From NCBI GenBank assembly GCA_021157525.1, contig JAGGWK010000048.1:1-33836 (forward strand): DNA of 33,836 nt, given 5' to 3'. Under the pieces are notes generated by a model, which did no database searches, had not been told where the DNA came from, and saw only the letters and a list, made by a program, of their open reading frames with translations. Below, piece by piece: positions 15,484 through 23,020 of this stretch. Numbering within the stretch: the stretch's first letter is position 1; the number at the start of each line of letters is the position of its first letter. The DNA comes from Candidatus Cloacimonadota bacterium. GTDB lineage: Bacteria > Cloacimonadota > Cloacimonadia > Cloacimonadales > TCS61. A program made the position numbers and the translations under genes.

Positions 15484-16265
15484 TAGACATCCATACCCAC
15501 ATTATGCCAGCCGTAGATGATGGCTCGCCCGCTGAAGATATCTCTCTGAAGCACCTTGGGATAATGGCTGCCGCCGGAGTAACCGATGTCGTCCTCACAC
15601 CTCACTTCATCCGCGCCGGATACCGTCCACCCCACACAGATCGCCTGGCAAAGCAGGCGGCGCTTCAAAAGGGATGCCAGGCGGCCGGACTTTCCCTCAC
15701 CCTTCATCCGGGTGCCGAAGTATATCTGGATAGTAAAAGCCTGCAGGAAATCAATGAGCATAAGCTGAATATCAACCAAACTTCTTACGTGCTGGTAGAA
15801 ACCGCCATGAGCACCTTTCCTTCGGATCTGTACGAAATTCTGTATCAGCTGGTAAAAGCCGGATATCGCCCCATTCTCGCCCATCCCGAACGATATCAGA
15901 CGGTGATTTCCGATCCGGAACTGGCCCGGGATTTTATGCATCGAAATGTCTATCTACAAATCAATGCCGGCAGCCTTCTGGGACATTATGGCAAGCGCAG
16001 CCAGCAGGCCGCATGGTACCTGCTGGAACATGGATACGCCCACTTTCTGGCATCGGATAATCACTGCCACAGGGATGACTATCCTCTGGCCAAAGGCTGT
16101 GAGCTTATCACCCGACGGATCGACGACCACCTTCCCCGGATACTCACAGAGATCAATCCCCGGAAGATGCTCAACAACGAGCCGATTCCTTATTTTTATC
16201 TGGAACAGACATCTGGCGGTTCAGAAAACTTTTTTCAACGATTCTTCCGCCGAGGTAAATCATGA
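15480..16265 (+). CDS. PHP-domain phosphatase, CpsB/YwqE family
   Basis: A 261-residue metal-dependent phosphoesterase. MIDIHTHIMPAVDDGS gives the first metal ligands (His5, His7) and the acidic DD of the family; further motifs are LTPHF, HPGAEVYLD, LAHPERY, LQINAGSLLGHYG and LASDNH. These are hallmarks of the CpsB/YwqE group, known as protein tyrosine phosphatases of Gram-positive capsule systems; in Gram-negatives substrates are mostly unknown. No cognate BY-kinase lies nearby. It overlaps both neighbours by four bases, directly after the GGGPS gene, so it may act on a phosphorylated lipid or sugar intermediate instead; that is inference. Fold and motifs are clear. Confidence 0.88.
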   Translation: MIDIHTHIMPAVDDGSPAEDISLKHLGIMAAAGVTDVVLTPHFIRAGYRPPHTDRLAKQAALQKGCQAAGLSLTLHPGAEVYLDSKSLQEINEHKLNINQTSYVLVETAMSTFPSDLYEILYQLVKAGYRPILAHPERYQTVISDPELARDFMHRNVYLQINAGSLLGHYGKRSQQAAWYLLEHGYAHFLASDNHCHRDDYPLAKGCELITRRIDDHLPRILTEINPRKMLNNEPIPYFYLEQTSGGSENFFQRFFRRGKS

Positions 16266-17227
16266 GTAAATCGATTTTAATCACTGGCATCAGCGGCTTT
16301 ATCGGCCGAAATGTAGCAGCGGCGCTGCTGAAAAAAAACACCCTCACTGCGCTGATACGCCCGGGAACCGATCCTCGGCGCATCGCACAGTTCAAAGACT
16401 CTGTCACCTTCGTGCCCATAGACCTCACAGACATCCCTGCTCTCACCGCCTATTTACAGGATGCATCCTTTGATGCCATCGTACATATTGGTGCACTGCG
16501 AGGTGGAAGAAAATACCCCAGAAGTGCCTTTTTTGATGCCAACGTAAACGCTACCGAGCAGTTGGCAATTCATGCCAAAGAGACTGGCGCTCAACTTCTG
16601 TTTTGTTCATCTGTAGGGGTTTTGGGCGCCATTCCCAAAGAATTACCGGCATCCTCAAAATCTCCCAGGCAACAGGATAATTATTATCATTTCACCAAAA
16701 TCCAGGCGGAGAAAATCATCCAGAATTATGTACTCTACGGCCTCAATGCCGCCATTATCCGCCCGGCCATCACCTATGGCCCGGGAGACCGGGGCTTTCC
16801 CTACACCCTCACAAAATTGGTGGATAAGAAACTTCTGGTTCTGCCAAAAACCGATGTCATCATTCATCTCACCAATGTGGAGCTACTGGCCGAAGCCTTT
16901 GTGAAACTGGTGGACAACCCCAGCCCTCCCGGCTCGGAATTTATCATTGCAGACAACCACCCGGTTTCCCTTAAAAAACTGGCGGATTTCATCAATCAGG
17001 AACTGCGCGGCAAAGAATACCCTGCATCCAGAAACATAGCTGACAGCTGGTTTTCTCTGGGGGAAAAGATCGCTCGTCTGCTGAAAAATGAACTGTGGAT
17101 TTCCCGCTTTGAATTGATTTCAAAAAGCTGGTATTACGATTCTGATGAGAGTCTGAAGGAACTGAAACATTCGGAAACCATTCCCGGTTTCCGCTCCGTG
17201 ATTCAATGGTATAAAAACAACCGGTAA
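16262..17227 (+). CDS. NAD-dependent epimerase/dehydratase (extended SDR)
   Basis: A 321-residue extended short-chain dehydrogenase. The cofactor loop is GISGFIG (9-15), catalytic Ser is near 115-116 (LLFCSSVGVLG) and the Tyr-X3-Lys pair is Tyr141 to Lys145 in YYHFTK. IRPAITYGPGDRG is the family's substrate-binding segment. Relatives act on nucleotide sugars, on 3-beta-hydroxysteroids and on isoprenoid-derived substrates; the sequence does not decide between them. It overlaps the PHP gene by four bases and is followed seven bases later by a methyltransferase gene. Within the operon it may build or modify a polar head group or reduce an oxo intermediate. Confidence 0.87.
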   Translation: MSKSILITGISGFIGRNVAAALLKKNTLTALIRPGTDPRRIAQFKDSVTFVPIDLTDIPALTAYLQDASFDAIVHIGALRGGRKYPRSAFFDANVNATEQLAIHAKETGAQLLFCSSVGVLGAIPKELPASSKSPRQQDNYYHFTKIQAEKIIQNYVLYGLNAAIIRPAITYGPGDRGFPYTLTKLVDKKLLVLPKTDVIIHLTNVELLAEAFVKLVDNPSPPGSEFIIADNHPVSLKKLADFINQELRGKEYPASRNIADSWFSLGEKIARLLKNELWISRFELISKSWYYDSDESLKELKHSETIPGFRSVIQWYKNNR

Positions 17228-17234
17228 GGAACCT

Positions 17235-18077
17235 ATGGCAATCCCCATTTTACATACCTGGCCTCGTTATTTCGACGATCCTGACGAAGGTTTGGGCTCC
17301 AGTTACGAACGCATCATCATCAACGATTTGCTTGCAAAAATCTGTCGCAGTTTTCCTATCTCCACAGTGCTGGAAGCTCCCGCTTTTGGCTTCACCGGGC
17401 TCTCCGGCATAAACAGTCTGGCACTGGCTCAGGCAGGAAAATCTGTCACACTGCTGGATCATGATGCATCCCGTACGGAGAAAATCGCCGATCTCTGGCG
17501 CTCACTTTCCCTTAATCTGGATGCACAGACGGTGGCGTCCTACGATGTACTTCCCTTTGAAGATAATCAGTTTGACCTCAGCTGGAATTTCTCCGCTCTC
17601 TGGTTTACCGGGAATGTGGAAAAATTTCTTGCCCAACTCACTCGGATTACGCGACGGGTTATTCTGCTCTGCGTGCCGAATCGCAGCGGTTTAGGCTATG
17701 TTTCTCAGGCAATAATGGGCAGGGCGGAGCTGAAATCAGCGCTCAATGAAGAGCATATCAAGGCACAAACCTTTATCCCCATCATGAAAAAACAGGGATG
17801 GAAGTGCATCAAATGGGATTTCATCGATTGCCCTCCATGGCCAGACATCGGTATGCCAAAAGAGAAGTTTCTCTCGCTTTTTGGTTTGCAATGGCTTTTA
17901 CCCACCCGGAAGCCAACACCCATTTCCATCATGGATTATTATCGGGGTGAAGATCCCGAATTTCCCGATGCCATGCGCACTCGTGCCTGGTTAGAACGCA
18001 TGGCGCCGTCGCTTTTCAAACGGTTTTGGGCTCACCATCGTTACTATCTTTTCATCCCGGAGGATCCAGATGCATAA
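17235..18077 (+). CDS. SAM-dependent methyltransferase-like protein
   Basis: A 280-residue class I methyltransferase fold. The motif I region is VLEAPAFGFTGLSGINSLAL (45-64), followed by an acidic strand end LLDHD (73-77); the usual GxGxG loop is degenerate (EAPAFGFTG). LPFEDNQFDLSWNF corresponds to motif IV of Methyltransf_11 proteins. The C-terminal third is rich in Trp, Pro and aromatic residues (CPPWPDIGMP, FWAHHRYYLF) and could bind a hydrophobic substrate. The substrate is unknown. The degenerate motif I leaves open that it binds another ligand. It overlaps the next gene by eight bases, indicating coupling with the flippase-like protein. Confidence 0.75.
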   Translation: MAIPILHTWPRYFDDPDEGLGSSYERIIINDLLAKICRSFPISTVLEAPAFGFTGLSGINSLALAQAGKSVTLLDHDASRTEKIADLWRSLSLNLDAQTVASYDVLPFEDNQFDLSWNFSALWFTGNVEKFLAQLTRITRRVILLCVPNRSGLGYVSQAIMGRAELKSALNEEHIKAQTFIPIMKKQGWKCIKWDFIDCPPWPDIGMPKEKFLSLFGLQWLLPTRKPTPISIMDYYRGEDPEFPDAMRTRAWLERMAPSLFKRFWAHHRYYLFIPEDPDA

Positions 18078-19062
18078 GAGAACTATCAACTGGATTTTCA
18101 GCATCGCGCTGGGATGTTTTTTTCTTTTTCTTTGGTTCAGGATGGTTAATTGGACCGAGTTTATTCAGTATTTCCACCGCTTCAACCTCACGGCAGCCCT
18201 GCTGTTTTCCGGCTTTTATATCCTGGCTTATTTCTTCCGCAGCCTCCGCTGGCGATTGATCCTCAAGCCCATTTATCGGCTAGGTGTAGCTGAATCCTTT
18301 TTTATTTTCATGGCGGGAATGATCATCAATTATCTGGTGCCTATCCGGGCCGGAGAAGTGGCAAAATCGGTGATTTTGAAAAACAAGCATGACGTGCGGA
18401 TATCCCACAGTTTACCCAGCATTCTCATCGATAAGATTTCCGATCTCTTTCCCATCATCCTCATCATGATCCTCATTCCTCTGGTCTCGGTGTCCCTTAA
18501 CAAAACCCTGTTCATCATCATAGGCCTGCTCTTTTTCATCTTCCTTGGTTTTATCCTGTTCCTCTTTTTTGCCGTAAATCATGCCTCCCGGGCTATCGGC
18601 ATGTTGCACAAATTGCTTTTGATTTTCCCCGGAAAGTATCGCACCAAGTTGGGAGAATTTACGGAGAACTTTGTATATGGGATGGCCATAATGCGGGGGC
18701 GTACCGGTGAATACCTGCTGGTCTATCTTCTCACCATCCTTGCGGTGCTATCCGAAGCGGTCTATGTTTATGCCGTTTTCCTGGCCTTTGGCGCTGAGGT
18801 TTCTTACAGTAAAATACTCTTTGGCTATACCCTGATGAACCTTACCTACATCCTTCCTACGCCACCAGCACAAATCGGCTCCAACCAATTTATGTGGGTT
18901 CTTATTTTTTCCCTTGCCCTGGGGATAAACAAAGACCTTACCAGTGCAGCGGTTACCTTCTCACACCTGCTCACTACCCTGTGGATTTTCGCCACGGGAA
19001 GTATTTCTTTACTTGCCATTAAGATAAAGTTTCACAAGCTGGTTACGTTAATAAAAGAATAA
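18070..19062 (+). CDS. Flippase-like integral membrane protein (AglD/YbhN, LPG-synthase TM family)
   Basis: A 330-residue protein with about eight membrane helices. It has the hallmark segments of the UPF0104/lysylphosphatidylglycerol synthase membrane family: FFRSLRWRLILKP near 55, NYLVPIRAGEVAKSVIL near 88-105, and LPTPPAQIGSNQFMW near 265. In MprF the related domain flips a lipid, and archaeal AglD of the same superfamily works with dolichol-linked sugar, so transport or processing of a lipid intermediate is a fair guess. Its start lies inside the methyltransferase gene. The MoxR gene starts 15 bases later. Placement at the end of an ether-lipid gene set suggests it moves a product across the inner membrane. 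Confidence 0.85.
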   Translation: MHKRTINWIFSIALGCFFLFLWFRMVNWTEFIQYFHRFNLTAALLFSGFYILAYFFRSLRWRLILKPIYRLGVAESFFIFMAGMIINYLVPIRAGEVAKSVILKNKHDVRISHSLPSILIDKISDLFPIILIMILIPLVSVSLNKTLFIIIGLLFFIFLGFILFLFFAVNHASRAIGMLHKLLLIFPGKYRTKLGEFTENFVYGMAIMRGRTGEYLLVYLLTILAVLSEAVYVYAVFLAFGAEVSYSKILFGYTLMNLTYILPTPPAQIGSNQFMWVLIFSLALGINKDLTSAAVTFSHLLTTLWIFATGSISLLAIKIKFHKLVTLIKE

Positions 19063-19077
19063 AAGGCTGTAACAAAA

Positions 19078-20067
19078 ATGGACAAAGATACTATCGAAAT
19101 TCTGGAAAATTTAGCCACCATAAAAGATGCAATAACCGATGAAATCGGTAAGGTCATCGTCGGACAGGATGCAGTAATTGAACAGTTTCTCATAGCCCTC
19201 TTTGCCGGAGGTCACTGTTTGCTGGAAGGAGTTCCCGGACTGGCTAAAACCCTGCTCATCTCCACCATGTCAAAAGCCCTCTCCCTCAGCTTCAGTCGCA
19301 TACAGTTTACTCCGGATCTTATGCCCTCAGACATTACCGGTACAGACATCCTGGCAGAAAACAAAGCCACGGGAAAACGCTATTTCGAATTTATCAAAGG
19401 CCCCGTTTTTGCCAATATCATATTGGCAGATGAGATAAACAGAACCCCGCCAAAAACCCAATCTGCTCTACTGCAGGCGATGCAGGAATATCAGGTAACG
19501 GCAGGAAACCAGACCTTTGAGTTGGCCAAGCCCTTTCTGGTATTTGCCACACAAAATCCCATCGAGCAGGAGGGTACCTATCCACTTCCGGAAGCACAAC
19601 TGGACCGTTTTATGTTTAATATCACCATCGACTACCCCAGTTATGAAGAAGAAAAGCAGATAGTACAGCGCACCACCGGCGGATCTGCATCCAGTGTAAA
19701 ACCGGTGCTCTCTGTGGATAAAATACTGGCAGCACAACAAGCCATACGGCAGATTCCGGTGAGTGATCATGTGTTGGATTTTGCTGTTTCTCTAGCTCGG
19801 TCAACCAGACCCCATAGTCCCCAGACCCCCGAGCTGGTAAACAAATGGGTCAATTGGGGAGCCGGGCCGAGGGCATCGCAATATCTGGTGCTTGCCGCCA
19901 AAACCAGGGCAGCATTGCACAACCGCCTCACACCGTCGGAAGAAGATGTGATACAGGTAGCAACTATCGTCCTGCAGCATCGGGTATTGATCTCTTTTGC
20001 TGCAGAAGCTGAGGGATTACATGCGAAAGATGTTATTGACAAAATAATTGCCTCAAAGAATAAATAG
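19078..20067 (+). CDS. MoxR-family AAA+ ATPase
   Basis: A 329-residue MoxR ATPase, thought to act as a chaperone for assembly of protein complexes. Walker A is GVPGLAKT (51-58), Walker B ILADEINR (114-121) and TPPKTQSALLQAMQEYQ follows; sensor 1 is in FATQNPIEQEGTYPLPEAQ and the arginine finger region is LDRF. The C-terminal lid domain is complete. MoxR genes usually sit beside DUF58 and von Willebrand A-domain partners; none is present here. The ATG at 19078 has AAAGG 11 bases upstream and lies 15 bases after the flippase-like gene, so it is probably the last gene of that operon. No clear hairpin terminator follows. Confidence 0.92.
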   Translation: MDKDTIEILENLATIKDAITDEIGKVIVGQDAVIEQFLIALFAGGHCLLEGVPGLAKTLLISTMSKALSLSFSRIQFTPDLMPSDITGTDILAENKATGKRYFEFIKGPVFANIILADEINRTPPKTQSALLQAMQEYQVTAGNQTFELAKPFLVFATQNPIEQEGTYPLPEAQLDRFMFNITIDYPSYEEEKQIVQRTTGGSASSVKPVLSVDKILAAQQAIRQIPVSDHVLDFAVSLARSTRPHSPQTPELVNKWVNWGAGPRASQYLVLAAKTRAALHNRLTPSEEDVIQVATIVLQHRVLISFAAEAEGLHAKDVIDKIIASKNK

Positions 20068-20068
20068 T

Positions 20069-20097
20069 TTGCGTTTATATTGATTTGATCTAAGATA
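20069..20097 (+). promoter_or_regulatory. Weak putative promoter of the redox operon
   Basis: TTGCGT (20069-20074) lies 58 bases before the ATG at 20133, the usual distance in this window, but matches the hexamer only partly. AAGATA is at 20092-20097; TATTAT at 20096-20101 is a better -10 but has no fitting -35. Confidence 0.25.
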
Positions 20098-20132
20098 TTA
20101 TAAAGTTTTTAGTTCAAAGATTTGGGGTAATA

Positions 20133-20372
20133 ATGCAAAGTAAGAAAGTTATAGTGTTTAGCACACCAACGTGTGCATGGTGTAGAAAGGTAAAGGCATA
20201 TCTTCGCTCTCAAGGGGTAAGATATACCGAGGTGGATGTTTCGAAAAATGCTAAAGCTGCTCGGGATATGGTGCGAAAAACCGGACAGCAGGGTGTTCCA
20301 CAAATCTGGATAAATAATCATCCTGTGGTGGGGTTTGACCAAGCAAAAATCGATAGATTGTTACGCAAGTAA
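20133..20372 (+). CDS. Glutaredoxin-like protein (YruB/NrdH type)
   Basis: A 79-residue thioredoxin-fold protein with active site Cys14-Ala-Trp-Cys17 after a short strand, a cis-proline in QGVPQIWI, and the C-terminal GFD motif (VVGFDQAKIDRLL). The pattern fits the YruB family of small glutaredoxin-like proteins, likely reduced by thioredoxin reductase or glutathione-independent systems in anaerobes. It is first of four closely spaced genes (glutaredoxin, MarR, OsmC, thioredoxin), which suggests a thiol-stress role. The stop is 21 bases before the MarR ATG. Confidence 0.9.
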   Translation: MQSKKVIVFSTPTCAWCRKVKAYLRSQGVRYTEVDVSKNAKAARDMVRKTGQQGVPQIWINNHPVVGFDQAKIDRLLRK

Positions 20373-20393
20373 TTTAAATGAGAGGAGGGAAGT

Positions 20394-20882
20394 ATGACTA
20401 ATAGAAAACTGATTGAGAAGTATGCAGAGTTGAGTAAACCCCTGTACACCCTGTGTTCAAAAAAAGAGTTAATCCGACGTAAATGTACAAATCTCGGTCG
20501 CATGGAATGTGAGCTACTGAACTATCTCAAGATGGCCGGAAGAGCAGTTTGCATGAATGATCTTTCAGTAGAAATGAAGGTTTCTCATAGCCGCGTCACC
20601 CGGATAATTGATTCCCTGGTAAAAAAGAAATATGTCCGTCGCTTCCCATCAAAAAAAGATCGCCGCAGCTGGCTTGCGGAAATCACCGAAAAAGGAAAAG
20701 CGATAAATGAGGAAACGCTGAAGGATTATTATCAGATTCAATCCGATATCATCAGTAATCTTCCCGAAGACAGAGTAGAAGAGATCCATGAAGCGGTTTT
20801 CTATTTTTTGGCAGCATACCATCATGCACTTCTGGAAAAAGAATCCCGGGATCTGGTCAAGTTAAATGAGCCAAAAAAGTAA
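20394..20882 (+). CDS. MarR-family transcriptional regulator
   Basis: A 162-residue winged-helix repressor-type protein. ELLNYLKMAGRAVCMNDLSV leads into the recognition helix MKVSHSRVTRIIDSLVKKKY, then the wing VRRFPSKKDRRSWLAEITEKG with the typical DRR motif. Cysteines at 21, 31 and 54 or so could sense oxidants, as Cys15 does in OhrR, but the OhrR motif itself is not present. The gene has a strong GGAGGG ribosome site and overlaps the OsmC gene by 17 bases. MarR-OsmC adjacency is typical of organic hydroperoxide regulons, so it probably controls this operon. Confidence 0.9.
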   Translation: MTNRKLIEKYAELSKPLYTLCSKKELIRRKCTNLGRMECELLNYLKMAGRAVCMNDLSVEMKVSHSRVTRIIDSLVKKKYVRRFPSKKDRRSWLAEITEKGKAINEETLKDYYQIQSDIISNLPEDRVEEIHEAVFYFLAAYHHALLEKESRDLVKLNEPKK

Positions 20883-21300
20883 GCGCACCCAACTTACTTG
20901 GCAAGGAGGAATGGCCTTCACCGTAGAGCAGGATGGTCACTCATTCCTGATCGATGCGGCAGAAGACAATGACGGGAAAGACCAGGGCCCTCGCCCCAAA
21001 GCGCTCCTTTTATCCTCTTTAGCAGGATGCACCGGCATGGACGTCGTCTCCATCCTTAAAAAAATGAAAATAACGGGCTTTACCTTTTCTCTGCAAGTAG
21101 ATGCGGGGATGACAGAAAAGCACCCTAAAATATTCAAAGATGTGGTTCTGTGGTATCGCTTCGAGGGGAAAGACCTTCCTCTGGAAAGAATCCGCAGAGC
21201 CGTAGAACTATCAGAAAACACCTATTGTGGCGTGAGCGAAATGCTTCGTAAAGCAATGACGATTTCCACCAAAATAGTAGTAAATGGAGAAGAAATATGA
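20866..21300 (+). CDS. OsmC-family peroxiredoxin-like protein
   Basis: A 144-residue OsmC/Ohr-fold protein. The first cysteine is Cys55 in SSLAGCTGMDVVSILKKM and the second Cys121 in SENTYCGVSEML; the spacing fits the YhfA-like branch of OsmC, which reduces organic hydroperoxides through a Cys pair. It starts inside the MarR gene (17-base overlap) and its TGA overlaps the next ATG, so expression is coupled to regulator and thioredoxin. A reductant role for the neighbouring thioredoxin would need that protein to be in the same compartment, but it appears exported. Confidence 0.9.
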   Translation: MSQKSKRTQLTWQGGMAFTVEQDGHSFLIDAAEDNDGKDQGPRPKALLLSSLAGCTGMDVVSILKKMKITGFTFSLQVDAGMTEKHPKIFKDVVLWYRFEGKDLPLERIRRAVELSENTYCGVSEMLRKAMTISTKIVVNGEEI

Positions 21301-21773
21301 GAAAAGTAAGTATTACATTCATCCTTCTGGCGCTGTTTATCCTCCCTCTCCTTGCCGAGAAAGTAGAGCATGAAGGCCTCACTTGGTACACAACTATCGA
21401 AGAAGGTCAAGCCCAGATGACCGAAGGCAAAACCCTCTTCTTACTCTTTACCGGTACCGACTGGTGCCCCTGGTGCGTGAAACTGCAAGATGAAATTCTG
21501 TATCAAGAAGAATTTAAAGCGTATGCGGCTGAGAATCTGGTTTTCGTAAAATTGAATTTCCTCCGCAAAACCCAGCTGCCCAAAGCCGTTGTTGACTACA
21601 ACATGAAGCAGCTGAACGCGTATCATGTGAGGGGATTCCCCACAGTATTACTCTATAATGCTGATGGAGAAAAAGTGGGAACAACCGGATACATCCAAGG
21701 TGGCCCACAGAAATTTCTCAGACAACTGAACGAGCAGCTGCAGGATTATGAGCAAACACACCCTAAGAAATAA
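21297..21773 (+). CDS. Exported thioredoxin-fold protein with CPWC active site
   Basis: A 158-residue protein with an N-terminal signal peptide (about 1-20, RKVSITFILLALFILPLLAE) and a thioredoxin domain of the Thioredoxin_7 type. The active site is Cys57-Pro-Trp-Cys60 in TGTDWCPWCVKL, and the cis-proline is Pro115 in RGFPTVLLY. A periplasmic disulphide reductase or isomerase role is likely. It overlaps the OsmC gene by four bases (ATGA). A perfect hairpin terminator follows 17 bases after the stop, closing the operon. Confidence 0.9.
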   Translation: MRKVSITFILLALFILPLLAEKVEHEGLTWYTTIEEGQAQMTEGKTLFLLFTGTDWCPWCVKLQDEILYQEEFKAYAAENLVFVKLNFLRKTQLPKAVVDYNMKQLNAYHVRGFPTVLLYNADGEKVGTTGYIQGGPQKFLRQLNEQLQDYEQTHPKK

Positions 21774-21790
21774 CTAATCAAAAAAGACGA

Positions 21791-21816
21791 AACGCCTGCA
21801 GAAATGCAGGCGTTTC
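21791..21816 (+). terminator. Terminator of the redox operon
   Basis: Perfect 11-bp stem AAACGCCTGCA/TGCAGGCGTTT with a GAAA tetraloop, followed by CTTTG. Confidence 0.85.
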
Positions 21817-21839
21817 TTTGTAATCCTTCATCAAAAAAA

Positions 21840-21861
21840 CCGCCGGAGAAAACTCCGACGG
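21840..21861 (-). terminator. Terminator of the barrel-like protein gene
   Basis: On the minus strand CCGTCGGAG/CTCCGGCGG pairs over nine positions (one G-T) around a TTTT loop and is followed by six T. It lies about 30 bases after the stop of the gene at 21893-22834. Confidence 0.85.
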
Positions 21862-21892
21862 CGATCTGTTTTTCATCTAAACAAACGGGTTA

Positions 21893-22834
21893 TTACCGTC
21901 CCAAATGATACCGAACACCGACATTAAATGAAACATAATCATAAACGATTGAATGATTACCTGTCCCAACCACCTCATACACGTCGCCTGACTTTTTTCT
22001 TTTCTCATAATCCAGATATCCGCTGAAGCTGTGATAAGATACTCCTACAGTAAAGATGGATTTCACCACCGTTTCCAAGCCAAAACCAAAGCATACGCCA
22101 CCGCCCGACTGAGTAAAGCGAACTTTATAAGGCACTTCATCACTGTAGTCTGTGGGATACCCCAAAAACCCTTCGTTTATGGCGTTTATGCCATAACCCA
22201 TCTGCGCAAAGGCAGCAAATTGGAAATGAGGGATGGAGTGAAATTCATGGCGGGCATAGCCAAACACCGGCAGATAACTGAAGGCTTTGTTGGCTAATGC
22301 CTTAAATTCCCGCTCTGCCTGCCAGCTCACGCCTACTCCCAGCTCGGTTTTTCTCCCGGTGGTATAGCCCAGTTTTGCCGTAATATCATAGCTGTTTTTT
22401 ACCGCTTTATCTCCCAACCAGGTGATATGATCTTCTTCACTAAACGCCTGCCCCGATGTATTGTAGGCATTTTGCGCAGTGAAACCCCCATTCACCGAGA
22501 CCACAACATTGGACAGAAAGGAAGACGTTGTCGGATTCTTGCGTTTCATCTCTTGAGAAACATCCACCAAGGCAGCGTATTGAGAGACGTTCACAGGTTT
22601 TGATGACGATGGTGCCAGCAAGATATTCAGGTCAGCTTCGGTAGCATTGGATGTCTCCTTTACTAGCCGGTTATCTATTTTGTACACCCTGTTTTCTTCA
22701 ACCAGCACATAGTAATCACCCCGAAAACAGGAGATCAGTATACCTGTGATGGTAGTGTCATCGGTCAGGGTAATACTGATGGCCGACAACTGTATCAGCC
22801 ACATGCCCAAGGCCAGTAATATTATCCGTTTCAT
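21893..22834 (-). CDS. Predicted outer-membrane beta-barrel-like protein
   Basis: A 313-residue exported protein I cannot name. It has a signal peptide (about 1-18, MKRIILLALGMWLIQLSA), a short beta domain that looks like a small sheet (TLTDDTTITGILISCFRGDY), a linker, then from about residue 105 alternating strands rich in Gly and aromatics (VVVSVNGGFTAQ, DITAKLGYTTG, TELGVGVSWQ, FTVGVSYHSFSGYLDY). The last strand VSFNVGVRYHLGR resembles the terminal strand of outer-membrane barrels, though it does not end in Phe. The AGGAAGG ribosome site supports the start. It is monocistronic, with a promoter-like TTGACA and a terminator, and diverges from the HAD gene. Confidence 0.8.
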   Translation of the reverse strand: MKRIILLALGMWLIQLSAISITLTDDTTITGILISCFRGDYYVLVEENRVYKIDNRLVKETSNATEADLNILLAPSSSKPVNVSQYAALVDVSQEMKRKNPTTSSFLSNVVVSVNGGFTAQNAYNTSGQAFSEEDHITWLGDKAVKNSYDITAKLGYTTGRKTELGVGVSWQAEREFKALANKAFSYLPVFGYARHEFHSIPHFQFAAFAQMGYGINAINEGFLGYPTDYSDEVPYKVRFTQSGGGVCFGFGLETVVKSIFTVGVSYHSFSGYLDYEKRKKSGDVYEVVGTGNHSIVYDYVSFNVGVRYHLGR

Positions 22835-22868
22835 GCACGTATCCTTCCTTATATGAAATTATGCCGAA

Positions 22869-22897
22869 GGGTTTGCCGGAGAGCGATTTACTGTCAA
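22869..22897 (-). promoter_or_regulatory. Putative promoter of the barrel-like protein gene
   Basis: Consensus TTGACA (22897-22892), 57 bases before the ATG at 22834. The 17-spaced -10 position is AAACCC, poor. Confidence 0.35.
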
Positions 22898-22957
22898 CCG
22901 AATTGTGCAGAGTCGGGATATCAGCTGTCTTGCTTCCTGCTCCATGCAGCCTTTCTC

Positions 22958-22986
22958 TTGACAACAAAAAGCCAGCCCGGGATGTA
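22958..22986 (+). promoter_or_regulatory. Putative promoter of the HAD-comB operon
   Basis: Consensus TTGACA (22958-22963), preceded by C, 57 bases before the ATG at 23021. The -10 position GATGTA (22981-22986) is weak. Confidence 0.4.
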
Positions 22987-23020
22987 GAACAAAATTTGTG
23001 AATAAATAGGATTGATAATT

